Source of the DNA: JBAYIE01 sp041665785
GTDB taxonomy: Bacteria; Bacteroidota; Bacteroidia; UKL13-3
Assembly (NCBI GenBank): GCA_041665785.1
Contig: JBAYIE010000019.1
Span: 20,069-84,068 of the forward strand
DNA: 64,000 bases
Reading direction: 5' to 3'
How positions within the stretch are numbered: position 1 is the first letter of the stretch; each line of letters begins with the position of its first letter. The notes under the pieces were generated by a model. That model was not told the DNA's origin. It saw only the letters and a list, made by a program, of their open reading frames with translations, and did no database searches. The translations under genes and the position numbers were made by a program. Shown in pieces: positions 44,901-52,816 of this stretch.

Positions 44901-46260
44901 CTTTTATATCGCGTTTTTCACAATATAATTTAATCCGCTGCAAAGGATTATAATCCAGAATACCCTGCACACGTTCGTAGCGCAGATCCCTGAAATAATT
45001 AACCGACTCAAACCTGGCGGGTTCTTTATCGTTGATCATATCCACATCAATCTTTGGATTAATCAAATCCCATTTCAATTCATCGGCATAAAACTCTATG
45101 TTGTGATACGTATCGTAAAACGGCGCAGAACTAATTCCTTCATCGTTACGGTAAATCTGCAAATTATGATTATCGAGCCGGTATGAAAATTCTACCTGAG
45201 GATGGTAAATCGAATCTTTGTCGAGGTAAACAATAACCTCCGCTTTTTTTGTACCAACTCTGTTTTCACGGACCATAAATTCATTGGCCCTTATTTTAAA
45301 AACGGGTTTGTTCTGGTAATTGAATACCAATTCTGCTTTTGCCGAATCAACCCCTTTGCCCACCAACACCCTTCCTTTCAGTCCAAAAGCCCCGGTGAGT
45401 TTTCCTTTACCAAAACTGATATGGGTAAAATTCCTGCGATGCGACTCGAATTGGGGATACATCGAACGACTTCCCATATTTTGTACCATGGGTTTATCAA
45501 TCAGGGTTCCGGGAATACGTTCACTGAAAAGAGAAGGATAATGGAGAAATGCAGTATCGGCCCGAATGCTTCCGGTTGTCAGGTTGATGGTATACCGTTT
45601 GAGTTCGGCAAAAATATCGGCACTGTCTAAGCCTACACGTGTCCACCAATACAAACCTCCTTCTCCTACCCATTGATTGCTGGTTGCAAAATATTTACCG
45701 CTGGTTTGCTTTATGATTACTGTATCACCGGGGGTGTAACAATACAGGTTCATGTTGCGGAAAGAGAAGGCCGGATCATCTGATTTCAGATCCATTTCCA
45801 CTTCGGCATTATCCGTAACCCACGTCATCACCCCCATTCGGGTTACAATATGATCCTGAAATACATTTTTTGAAATCACTACGAAATTGGCAAATGCATC
45901 TTTCGATTTGTTTTGAGCAAGTACTGCCGCTTTGAGCCATTTCTCCAGTTTATTTCCCTGACCCGATTCAATCATTCCGTTCATGGATCTTAGAAAATTA
46001 TCCATAACGGTTATACCTGTATTCTTTTGAATCAAGGTATTGCACAATTTTATAACCTGGATTTTTTGTGGATTCGACAGTTGATTTGCCGTATAGTATC
46101 CCACAAAATCTGCTACTGCCTCTGTTGCTGATGGATTGCCTGATTTGGATATATATTGTTCGAGATCTGTGGCAAATTGGATCAGGTCGTTCGACAATTG
46201 AGCTTTAGCAGAGAAGAGGGTAAAACACAGGAAAAAAAAGAGAATCCGCGATTTGGTCAT
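41905..46260 (-). CDS. Giant exported protein of unknown function upstream of plsY
   Basis: I do not recognise a named domain in these 1451 residues. A signal peptide ends LFSAKAQ. Residues 25-150 look helical; the rest is a long series of beta strands with many Tyr, Asp and Asn, e.g. GAFGLKGRVLVGKGVDSAKA, DLRYERVQGILDYNPLQRIK and YGGKGTGDVILSLSDEGF, resembling the layered beta repeats of large envelope proteins such as OstA/AsmA-type proteins, though I cannot show homology. There is no T9SS sorting domain. The end (about 1350-1451) has a basic strand-rich stretch, YFKYQRGILFALSSDPVYNL. It heads the run to plsY, clpS, scoA and scoB, and its promoter lies four bases before the ATG. Confidence 0.88.
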   Translation of the reverse strand: MTKSRILFFFLCFTLFSAKAQLSNDLIQFATDLEQYISKSGNPSATEAVADFVGYYTANQLSNPQKIQVIKLCNTLIQKNTGITVMDNFLRSMNGMIESGQGNKLEKWLKAAVLAQNKSKDAFANFVVISKNVFQDHIVTRMGVMTWVTDNAEVEMDLKSDDPAFSFRNMNLYCYTPGDTVIIKQTSGKYFATSNQWVGEGGLYWWTRVGLDSADIFAELKRYTINLTTGSIRADTAFLHYPSLFSERIPGTLIDKPMVQNMGSRSMYPQFESHRRNFTHISFGKGKLTGAFGLKGRVLVGKGVDSAKAELVFNYQNKPVFKIRANEFMVRENRVGTKKAEVIVYLDKDSIYHPQVEFSYRLDNHNLQIYRNDEGISSAPFYDTYHNIEFYADELKWDLINPKIDVDMINDKEPARFESVNYFRDLRYERVQGILDYNPLQRIKLYCEKRDIKGFYIQDYAANFRANLSDIRIQMIWLHDRGYINYNQNTDYVQVRRKLSDYVNAHFGKTDFDAIAFFSIIKRYPNASISLINNDLQVQGVPRFQFSDSQNVYIVPKDQILTLKKNRNMDLAGKVRAGKVDFYGTGFTFDYTTFQIRLNNVDSMRFFLYDEATGSDIPIKSAIQNVYGTLAIDHPGNKSGRKRYPGYPFFKSDVGSKIYYDKPSTQQGVYDRARFYFDVDPFTIDSLNTLNFETLALDGTLISGGIVPDIRHEVYLQPDRSLGFVLGKPGAPYPLYGGKGTGDVILSLSDEGFYGNGEMRYLSSLSTAKQFLFLLDSMNAACQTFTNERTSIYPTATASEVYEHWVPYHDSLYVYSVQQQIKISEERVRLDGVLHLTPVRMSAAGVNHIRGAELLSSNFWMQPDNVLADTSQLRLRNYTDSSKFAFYSGSVKADVNLNTSTGLFVYNEPGINTTFNYNLYQGAFKQFTWKMEDKTLDFESHTENGKDISYLLSNRTSQDSLKFVSGLTRLDLKDFTLYAQKIPYIAIGDAWLFPDSGKVTIRAEANMDEVNNSKITADTLLKYHTIEKVRMTVLGRFNVVGTGNYQYTDKDKTIQQFFLEEITIDEQHRLLGKTDIPDSANFTVGPHIAFLGHAALKSINKNLEYAGHFQAKHELPYPKTDWFRNSAVINPDSVYLIVDTMQQNLIRQALMCGINVSNDSTHVYPLFFSRKRNGSDPELMRVSGTLIYDEKLKVFKFGPHDKVYGNGRKGNYMELSEGKKNIFYEGRFRFGLDNSSFTMKTAGNAVYNYADTTFRMKLMVMLDFPFPEEALKIMFDTINIQSSGTETSEFDEPLFNKALSDLISDEKSLNNVLEELPDKTIRLDDELKKPINISSVLLRWNQPTRSFISEGDINLNSIDKFKIERKLKGRLELTKKRSGDDLTLYIITPEGSWYFFKYQRGILFALSSDPVYNLYIKNNIDKISKKDKNFALRLANYGDRNKFVRIMKSQK

Positions 46261-46264
46261 GGCA

Positions 46265-46294
46265 CAAATTTATCGATAGAGCAATGTAATGCAA
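46265..46294 (-). promoter_or_regulatory. Promoter of the giant envelope gene, at its start codon
   Basis: On the minus strand TTG (46292-46294), a 19-base spacer, then TAAATTTG (46265-46272) fit the consensus exactly. The box ends four bases before the ATG at 46260, so transcription would begin at or inside the start codon, a strong prediction of a leaderless mRNA. Confidence 0.7.
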
Positions 46295-46510
46295 GTTACA
46301 TTCCTGTGTAATACTGGTCACAATTAAACTATTCCACAATGTCGTGGATTCTCCACCCCACATTCCCGACTCGGTTGTTTCATCTTCTCATTTTCAGCCA
46401 AATACGTTAATGTTGAGTCAACTATTATTAAGCTACTTTCCAGATTCCTGAAATAGGGCATCTCATAAATTCTCCTTAATTTGCGACTGAATCGATCCCT
46501 TCTACGTTAT

Positions 46511-48622
46511 ATGCTCATGATCAGACAAGCTTCCTTCTCTAAAATCTGGCTCCTGTTATTTTTTGGCCTCAGCAAATTGGCATGGGCCCAACATGATCAG
46601 CCATCCGTATTAAAAAACACTCCTGAATGGGCCGTAACAACCGACAAAGCAACCGTTAAACCGGGTGATCTGGTAACGGTTACCCTGACCAGCATCATTG
46701 AAAAGGATTGGTACATGTATTCCAGCGATTTCGATCCTGAGCTCGGACCCATTGTTGCAGAAATTCTGTTTACCCCGCACAAATCTTTTGAGCTAATCGG
46801 GAAAATACAACCCATTGGATCGAAAAAACATTATGAAGATATCTGGAAAGGAGATGTTTCAATTTTTACAGGAAAGGCTGTATTCAAACAAAAAATTAAA
46901 ATTTTAACCGACAACCCGGTTATAAAAGGCACTTTATATTTTCAGGAATGCTCTGAAGTTACAGGTGTATGTATGCCTCCGTTCGATCAAACATTCGAAG
47001 TAAAACTTCAATCCGGAACCGCTACTTCATCTGCTTACGAAATGACTGACCCGGTGAATATTGCACCTACCCAGCCATTGGATGCAAATCCAACAGCCAC
47101 AGTTGTTCCACAAACAGATACCGTGGTAGCAGAGACCACCAGTACACCTGCCATCATTTCACAACCGGAAGAACCCAAAGAATCATTTATTGGATTTTTG
47201 TTGTTTGCCTTTATTGCCGGATTGGTGGCTTTAGCAACTCCTTGCGTATTCCCTATGCTGCCTATGACAGTAAGTTTCTTTACCAAGAAAAGTGAAAACA
47301 AAGCTCAAGGAATCAAAAAGGCAAGCATCTTTGGTATTTCCATCATTGCCATCTATGCTTCACTCGGCCTGGTATTTTCATTCTTTGGTCTGGGTCCTGA
47401 TTTTGGAAACTGGTTAAGTACGCACTGGTTACCCAATATTTTGTTCTTTATTATTTTCATGGTATTTGCCGCATCCTTTCTGGGGTTGTTTGAAATCACC
47501 CTGCCCCATCAGTTTGTGAATAAAATAGATTCCAAATCCAGCATGGGAAGTTTTCTGGGAATCTTTTTTATGGCTTTCACACTTGTGCTGGTTTCATTCA
47601 GTTGTACCGGACCCATTGTTGGCAGTCTGCTGATTGAAGCCGTTGGCGGAAAATTCCTAAAACCCTTATTGGGTATGGCTGCTTTTGGAGCCGGATTGGC
47701 TTTGCCATTCACGCTTTTTGCCTTATTCCCGAGCTGGATGAACACCCTGCCAAAATCCGGAGGATGGTTGAATTCCGTAAAAGTGGTTTTGGGTTTCATT
47801 GAAATAGCCTTTGCATTTAAATTTCTTTCAACTGCCGATGTGGTTTACCATTGGCGCATTCTCGACCGCGAGATTTACTTATCTATCTGGATCGTATTGG
47901 CCATATTGCTTGGTATGTATTTGTTGGGGAAACTAAAATTCAGTCACGACAGCGATTTACCCTATGTAAGTGTACCCCGATTCGGGTTGGCATTGTTATC
48001 GTTTGCTTTTGCTGTTTATATGATCCCCGGTTTATTTGGCGCTCCGTTAAAAGGATTGTCTGGTTTGTTGCCTCCCATGCATACCCAAGATTTTATTCTG
48101 GGAGAAACGCATGTTTCCAACACTTCATCCGATTCACCTACCTCTACAACCACTATCAAACATGCCAATTTTCTTGAATTGCCGCACGGTTTAACCGGCT
48201 ATTTTGATTACAAACAGGCGCTGGAAGAATCGAAAAAACAAGGCAAACCCATCTTTATAGATTTCACCGGACATGCTTGTGTGAACTGTCGGAAAATGGA
48301 AGAATATGTATGGGCAAAACCGGAAGTATTAAAGCGCCTGCAGCAGGATTTTATCATCGTAAGTCTTTATGCCGATGAACGATTCACTTTGCCCGAAAGC
48401 GAGTGGTACACCTCTCCGCGAGACGGTAAGTTAAAAAAGACCATTGGTGAACAAAACCAGGATCTTCAGATCAGCAAATACAATTTCTCTGCACAACCGC
48501 AGTATTTGATCATTGATGCCGATGAAAAATCGTTATCCGGTCCAACTTTCTTTGATACAGACGAAACCCGCTTTCTTGAATTTCTGGATACCGGAAAGAA
48601 AGCCTATGCCTCAACACGCTAA
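46511..48622 (+). CDS. dsbD: Thiol:disulfide interchange protein DsbD
   Basis: DsbD carries electrons from cytoplasmic thioredoxin to periplasmic thiols. I use the ATG at 46511; the frame can extend to a TTG at 46481, but the ATG gives a clean signal peptide ending LAWAQ. All three parts are present: an N-terminal domain with ECSEVTGVC (Cys near 147 and 153), a CcdA-like membrane domain of about eight helices with paired Cys in TPCVFPML (near 244) and SCTGPIVG (near 364), and a C-terminal thioredoxin-like domain with CVNC (near 588). So the six-cysteine relay is intact. gmhA follows six bases later. Confidence 0.95.
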   Translation: MLMIRQASFSKIWLLLFFGLSKLAWAQHDQPSVLKNTPEWAVTTDKATVKPGDLVTVTLTSIIEKDWYMYSSDFDPELGPIVAEILFTPHKSFELIGKIQPIGSKKHYEDIWKGDVSIFTGKAVFKQKIKILTDNPVIKGTLYFQECSEVTGVCMPPFDQTFEVKLQSGTATSSAYEMTDPVNIAPTQPLDANPTATVVPQTDTVVAETTSTPAIISQPEEPKESFIGFLLFAFIAGLVALATPCVFPMLPMTVSFFTKKSENKAQGIKKASIFGISIIAIYASLGLVFSFFGLGPDFGNWLSTHWLPNILFFIIFMVFAASFLGLFEITLPHQFVNKIDSKSSMGSFLGIFFMAFTLVLVSFSCTGPIVGSLLIEAVGGKFLKPLLGMAAFGAGLALPFTLFALFPSWMNTLPKSGGWLNSVKVVLGFIEIAFAFKFLSTADVVYHWRILDREIYLSIWIVLAILLGMYLLGKLKFSHDSDLPYVSVPRFGLALLSFAFAVYMIPGLFGAPLKGLSGLLPPMHTQDFILGETHVSNTSSDSPTSTTTIKHANFLELPHGLTGYFDYKQALEESKKQGKPIFIDFTGHACVNCRKMEEYVWAKPEVLKRLQQDFIIVSLYADERFTLPESEWYTSPRDGKLKKTIGEQNQDLQISKYNFSAQPQYLIIDADEKSLSGPTFFDTDETRFLEFLDTGKKAYASTR

Positions 48623-48628
48623 AGCAGT

Positions 48629-49195
48629 ATGAATACGATTAAATCCCATTTTTCTGAAGCACAATCTGTGTTGGAACAATTCCTGGCGGATCCCGGAAAT
48701 TTTGAAGCGCTTGATAAAGCAGGATCGATCATGGTTGCAGCATTGCAACAAGGTAAAAAAATTATCAGTTGCGGAAACGGCGGCAGTATGTGCGATGCCA
48801 TGCATTTTGCTGAAGAATTAACCGGCCGGTACCGCGATGACAGAAAAGCCCTGGCCGCCATTTCCATTTCAGACCCGTCTCATATCGCTTGTGTAGGAAA
48901 TGATTATGGATACGACTTTGTTTTTTCGCGATACCTGGAAGCCATCGGAAACGAAGGTGATGTGCTGCTGGGTATTTCAACCAGCGGTAATTCTAAAAAT
49001 GTTTTGAATGCCATTGAAGTTGCGCGAAAAAAGGGCATACACATTGTTGGTTTAACCGGTAAAGACGGTGGTAAAATGGCCGGTCTATGCGATGTGGAAG
49101 TGCGTGCACCTCAAAGCAAATATGCCGACCGTGCTCAGGAAATTCATATTAAATGCATCCATGCCCTGATTGATTATATCGAAAGGAATATTTAA
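48629..49195 (+). CDS. gmhA: Phosphoheptose isomerase GmhA
   Basis: GmhA turns sedoheptulose 7-phosphate into D-glycero-D-manno-heptose 7-phosphate, the first step to the heptose of the lipopolysaccharide core. The SIS-domain features are ISCGNGGSMCDAMHFAEEL (near 47-66) with the His and Glu ligands, and GISTSGNSKNVLNAI (near 110). The length of 188 is usual. It sits six bases behind dsbD and overlaps the end of the convergent phosphatase gene by four bases. Other heptose genes are not in the window. Confidence 0.95.
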   Translation: MNTIKSHFSEAQSVLEQFLADPGNFEALDKAGSIMVAALQQGKKIISCGNGGSMCDAMHFAEELTGRYRDDRKALAAISISDPSHIACVGNDYGYDFVFSRYLEAIGNEGDVLLGISTSGNSKNVLNAIEVARKKGIHIVGLTGKDGGKMAGLCDVEVRAPQSKYADRAQEIHIKCIHALIDYIERNI

Positions 49196-50118
49196 TCCGG
49201 TTCACCATATAACATTCCTTCTTTCAACGAAAATTCGGATACAATCAGTTCGCGAACCGGTAACCTGCCCAGAATAAAATTCATCAGAATGGATGCGACA
49301 ACAATCATATCTACACGGAAATCGAGCATCCCGTTCAATGCTTTTCTTGATTCGTTATCAGACAAAACCATCAACCGGTGGAATTGATAAAAGTCGGATA
49401 GATTAACGATAGATGCATGTTGACTCAGCGATTGCGAAAGTCGACTCAAATCCTTTTTCAAAACATCCGTTAATGTTTCAAAGGAACCTGCCGCACCTAT
49501 CAGGGTAGTCACTTTATAAGCAGTAGCCTTGTCAAGCAACTCATACAACTCATCGGCCAGGAATTGTTCCAGCAAAGAAATCTGGTTGTGCGCAATGGGC
49601 TCGCAAGAGTGGTATGTCTCCAGTAAACGTGCTGCTCCAATGGGATAACTCTTTTTCCAAAGCAAATTTTTACCTGATCCAATAATGAACTCCACACTTC
49701 CTCCACCAATATCCATAACCAATACCGGCTTATCGGGGAACGGAAAAGAGTGGAATACTCCATGATAAATCAGCGATGCTTCAAGGTCGCCCGGAATAGG
49801 TACAATTACAATATTAAAACGTTTCATGGCCTCATCGATGAACGCTCTTCCATTGGTTGCGTCGCGAATTGCCGAAGTGCCAAATGCGGTTACCTGTTCA
49901 ACCTCATGTTCCTGCATGGTGAGGTGAAACAACATCAAAGCATCCATTCCTCGTTGGTATGCCTCTGGAGATATTTTTCTCTGATTGATTCCCTTCTCCC
50001 CCAGTTTTACAGGAATTTGCATGCGCAAGCAAATTTTCACCTGTCCTTCGCTCCGGCCGGCTATCAGCAGGTGAAAAGTATTGGTTCCTAAATCAATTAT
50101 TGCCCGCTTGCATTCCAT
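49192..50118 (-). CDS. Ppx/GppA family phosphatase
   Basis: This is an exopolyphosphatase/guanosine pentaphosphatase family enzyme of 308 residues, the short form without the C-terminal HD part. The actin-like ATPase folds show IIDLGTNTFHLLIAG (near 7-22) and VLVMDIGGGSVEFIIG (near 133-148), with the catalytic Glu in the TAFGTSAIRDATNG region near 80-95. Family members hydrolyse polyphosphate or pppGpp; which one applies here cannot be told. It diverges from crcB with a 29-base gap and converges with gmhA, overlapping by four bases. Confidence 0.92.
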   Translation of the reverse strand: MECKRAIIDLGTNTFHLLIAGRSEGQVKICLRMQIPVKLGEKGINQRKISPEAYQRGMDALMLFHLTMQEHEVEQVTAFGTSAIRDATNGRAFIDEAMKRFNIVIVPIPGDLEASLIYHGVFHSFPFPDKPVLVMDIGGGSVEFIIGSGKNLLWKKSYPIGAARLLETYHSCEPIAHNQISLLEQFLADELYELLDKATAYKVTTLIGAAGSFETLTDVLKKDLSRLSQSLSQHASIVNLSDFYQFHRLMVLSDNESRKALNGMLDFRVDMIVVASILMNFILGRLPVRELIVSEFSLKEGMLYGEPD

Positions 50119-50135
50119 CTCCCTGAATTATTTGT

Positions 50136-50143
50136 TATTTTAG
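50136..50143 (+). promoter_or_regulatory. Near-consensus -7 box at crcB
   Basis: TATTTTAG differs from TAnnTTTG at one position and ends four bases before the crcB ATG. No -33 TTG at 17-23 bases is seen. It is another candidate for very short leaders, but weaker than the others. Confidence 0.3.
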
Positions 50144-50147
50144 CCTC

Positions 50148-50525
50148 ATGAAATCAATTCTGGTTGTTGCGTTGGGAGGTGCATTGGGAACAGTTGCACG
50201 TTACCTGCTTTCAATCTGGCTGAAACAAAGTTACGTGTTTTCGTTTCCGTGGCATACTTTGCTTATCAATATAACAGGATGTTTACTGATGGGGATTGCA
50301 TTCGCTTTATTCAAGCAGCATTCAATGCCATCAACAATGCAGTTGTTTTTGATGGTAGGCATTTTGGGAGGTTACACCACTTTTTCAAGTTTTGGTTTAG
50401 AAACCTGGTTGCTTCTTGAAAATCGGGCATATATGCAAGCCTGCTGTTATGTAGCGGGGAGTAATTTGTTAGGCATAGGTGCAGTTATCGGAGGCTATTT
50501 TATGGTTAATTCCATCAGGGGATGA
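50148..50525 (+). CDS. crcB: Fluoride exporter CrcB/Fluc
   Basis: CrcB dimers form a channel that lets fluoride leave the cell. The 125 residues have four membrane helices. Family signatures are GGALGTVARYLLS (near 10-22), the pore asparagine in LLINITGCLLMG (near 44), and GGYTTFSSFGLE (near 74-85). No fluoride riboswitch fits in the 29 bases upstream. Its end overlaps rsgA by four bases (ATGA). A single gene means a homodimer rather than the two-gene form seen in some bacteria. Confidence 0.96.
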   Translation: MKSILVVALGGALGTVARYLLSIWLKQSYVFSFPWHTLLINITGCLLMGIAFALFKQHSMPSTMQLFLMVGILGGYTTFSSFGLETWLLLENRAYMQACCYVAGSNLLGIGAVIGGYFMVNSIRG

Positions 50526-51445
50526 AAGGAATCGTTGCCAAATCTACCGGAAGCTGGTATCATGTGCGGAATATGGACTCCGGCAATACGCTGATGTGCC
50601 GGACCAAAGGAAAACTCCGACTCGACGATTCAAAACATACAAATCCGGTTACCGTTGGAGATATCATTTTTTACGAAATGGAACCCGGACAGGAGACCGG
50701 AGTAATTTCCGGAGTTGAACCCCGGAGAAATTATGTGATTCGTAAAGCCAGCAACCTTTCCAAACAAACACATATTCTGGCAAGTAATATGGATCAGGCG
50801 GCCCTGATCGTAACCCTTGCCTTTCCCATGACTTCGCTAGGCTTTATCGACCGGTTCCTGACCACAACCGAGGCATACCATATTCCGGCTCTGCTGGTTC
50901 TTAACAAAGCAGATTTGTTGGTTGGAGAACTTGCTGATGTAGCAGATGAGGTACAGGCCTTGTACGAAGGAATCGGTTATCCCGTTATTCGTACTTCAGC
51001 CAAAAACAACACCGGAATTGAAGTGCTTCGAAATCGGGTGCAACAAAAAACAACCTTATTCTGCGGACATTCCGGAGTTGGAAAGTCAACCTTGTTAAAT
51101 ACCATCGATCCTCAGCTTCATATTAAAACTTCTGAAATTTCAGGCTATCATTTAAAAGGTCAGCATACAACCACCTTTGCCGAAATGCATCCGCTTTCGA
51201 TGGGTGGGTATATCATTGATACACCAGGAATCCGGGAATTCGGACTGGTAGATGTGCAAGGTGCTGAAATATCGCATTACTTTATTGAAATGCGTCCGTA
51301 TATCAGTCAATGTAAATTTAACAATTGTACGCATACACAGGAACCCGGCTGTGCCATTAAGGAAGCCGTTAAAAACGGTGCAATCAGCGAACAACGCTAT
51401 CAAAGTTACCTTAGTTTATATGCTAACCTCGATTTATATGCCTGA
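50522..51445 (+). CDS. rsgA: Ribosome small subunit GTPase RsgA
   Basis: RsgA helps 30S ribosome maturation. The G motifs are in the circularly permuted order expected for the family: NKAD (near 126), SAKN (near 157), the P-loop GHSGVGKSTLLN (near 183-194), a threonine-rich loop HTTTFAEMHP, then DTPG (near 232). A C-terminal zinc site is seen in CKFNNCTHTQEPGCAIKEA (near 262-280). An OB-fold takes up the first 65 residues. It overlaps crcB by four bases and is followed three bases later by dtd. Confidence 0.97.
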   Translation: MKGIVAKSTGSWYHVRNMDSGNTLMCRTKGKLRLDDSKHTNPVTVGDIIFYEMEPGQETGVISGVEPRRNYVIRKASNLSKQTHILASNMDQAALIVTLAFPMTSLGFIDRFLTTTEAYHIPALLVLNKADLLVGELADVADEVQALYEGIGYPVIRTSAKNNTGIEVLRNRVQQKTTLFCGHSGVGKSTLLNTIDPQLHIKTSEISGYHLKGQHTTTFAEMHPLSMGGYIIDTPGIREFGLVDVQGAEISHYFIEMRPYISQCKFNNCTHTQEPGCAIKEAVKNGAISEQRYQSYLSLYANLDLYA

Positions 51446-51448
51446 TCT

Positions 51449-51901
51449 ATGCGTGTAGTATTGCAGCGGGTTTTGAGCGCTTCGGTATCCATCGAAGGAA
51501 ATGTTTACAGCCAAATCGGAAAAGGTTTGCTTCTGCTGACCGGTTTTGAAGCAACTGATACTTCGGAAGATCTGCAGTGGTTTTGCGATAAAATTGTACA
51601 ATTACGGATTTTCAGCGATGAAGCCGGCAAGATGAATTTGTCGGTTCAGGAAATAGGTGGTGAACTTTTGGTTGTAAGTCAATTTACACTGTTTGCATCT
51701 ACCCGAAAAGGGAACCGGCCTTCATTTACACAAGCTGCTTCACCGTTGCTTGCGGAGTCATTATATCAGCAATTTATCGAAGCCCTGCAAAAGGCATTAA
51801 ACAAACCGGTAGCAACCGGCGTTTTCGGAGCAGATATGCAGGTTGAATTGGTGAATGACGGACCAGTAACGCTGCTCCTGGATTCAAAAAACAAGGCATA
51901 A
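51449..51901 (+). CDS. dtd: D-aminoacyl-tRNA deacylase Dtd
   Basis: Dtd removes D-amino acids and glycine wrongly attached to tRNA. The 150 residues match the family over the whole length: MRVVLQRVLSASVSIEG at the start, the catalytic SQFTLFAS motif near 80, and NDGPVTLLL near the C-terminus in place of the Gly-Pro motif region. It is last of crcB-rsgA-dtd and ends just before a terminator. Identification is firm. Confidence 0.97.
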   Translation: MRVVLQRVLSASVSIEGNVYSQIGKGLLLLTGFEATDTSEDLQWFCDKIVQLRIFSDEAGKMNLSVQEIGGELLVVSQFTLFASTRKGNRPSFTQAASPLLAESLYQQFIEALQKALNKPVATGVFGADMQVELVNDGPVTLLLDSKNKA

Positions 51902-51903
51902 AA

Positions 51904-51925
51904 AAAACCCGGTTGCCCGGGTTTT
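51904..51925. terminator. Bidirectional terminator after dtd and gldN
   Basis: AAAACCCGG (51904-51912) pairs perfectly with CCGGGTTTT (51917-51925) around a TTGC loop, with A-run and T-run flanks. It lies between the convergent dtd and gldN and can serve both. Confidence 0.9.
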
Positions 51926-51946
51926 CTATGTTTTAAACGATTGATT

Positions 51947-52807
51947 TTAGTATTCCCACAAATCGTGTTCGAATTCAAACAATTCGCTTTTAATCTTTTC
52001 AGCTTCCAGCAACGCAGCTACTCCGTTGTCCTGAAATTCAGCAAAATCTTTAATTGCATTATCGTACTGATTGGCCTGTTTAACAATATAACTGCTGAAC
52101 CAGCGTCCCTCGAACCAATCATCATAGGTGATCCGGGCTGCATCATTTACCCGGTTAAACACTTCCATGTTTACCAGCATTTCACGCAGGTCCTGTTGAT
52201 CCGGATCATCGGGATCGCGGTGGTATTTTAACCAGCACCATTCCTGTTCAGGGATTTCAGCACCTTCTACAGTAGGTTGAACCAGCAATGCGATTCCTAT
52301 GATACGCACATACATTCTGGATTCTTTTTTATCAAAAATCCAATCTTCCATGATCTTGAATTTCTTGATATCCTTTGCTTCCAGTTTGATTTCAACGGTA
52401 TCCATGTAAAAATTCGTCGGATCATCCGGATCACCGTTGGGATCGATCAATTGCTTTTCCGGTTTCTTTTGAGCGAAGTATGCTTCAAATTCTTCTGTTG
52501 TGTGACTGGACGAAAGAGAGTCGTCTTTGTACGGGATCAATTTGCCCCCCATTACAGCATTGTACAAAATGATGTTCAATGGATTTTTAGGCCATTGCAT
52601 CGGTTGATTCTGTTTCTCGCGCATATCAATTACGCGCCAGATACGTTTTGCATAATGCACATCGGCTTCACGCAAATACGGCCATGGCACTACTTTACGC
52701 TCCTGAACAGCCTGGCGGGTGTAGATGAAATCATCATACACGCCCTGAGCCATAAGGTCCATCGAACCAAACAACCCCACCAGTAATACAAAGACTATTC
52801 TTTTCAT
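51947..52807 (-). CDS. gldN: Type IX secretion ring protein GldN/PorN
   Basis: GldN is the periplasmic partner of GldK in the outer-membrane-associated ring of the T9SS. The 286 residues begin with a signal peptide ending MDLMAQ, then YDDFIYTRQAVQERKVVPWP, DVHYAKRIWRVIDMREKQN and a region with ARITYDDWFEGRWFSSYI near the C-terminus, all typical of GldN. It is last of gldK-gldL-gldM-gldN, nine bases behind gldM. Confidence 0.95.
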   Translation of the reverse strand: MKRIVFVLLVGLFGSMDLMAQGVYDDFIYTRQAVQERKVVPWPYLREADVHYAKRIWRVIDMREKQNQPMQWPKNPLNIILYNAVMGGKLIPYKDDSLSSSHTTEEFEAYFAQKKPEKQLIDPNGDPDDPTNFYMDTVEIKLEAKDIKKFKIMEDWIFDKKESRMYVRIIGIALLVQPTVEGAEIPEQEWCWLKYHRDPDDPDQQDLREMLVNMEVFNRVNDAARITYDDWFEGRWFSSYIVKQANQYDNAIKDFAEFQDNGVAALLEAEKIKSELFEFEHDLWEY

Positions 52808-52816
52808 ACTTTATAC

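Noticed and set aside
46481..46510. TTG start of dsbD
   Set aside because: The ATG at 46511 gives a normal signal peptide; the TTG coincides with a TTAATTTG sequence resembling a -7 box.
50119..50147. Fluoride riboswitch before crcB
   Set aside because: The gap is only 29 bases, too short for the known crcB RNA motif.
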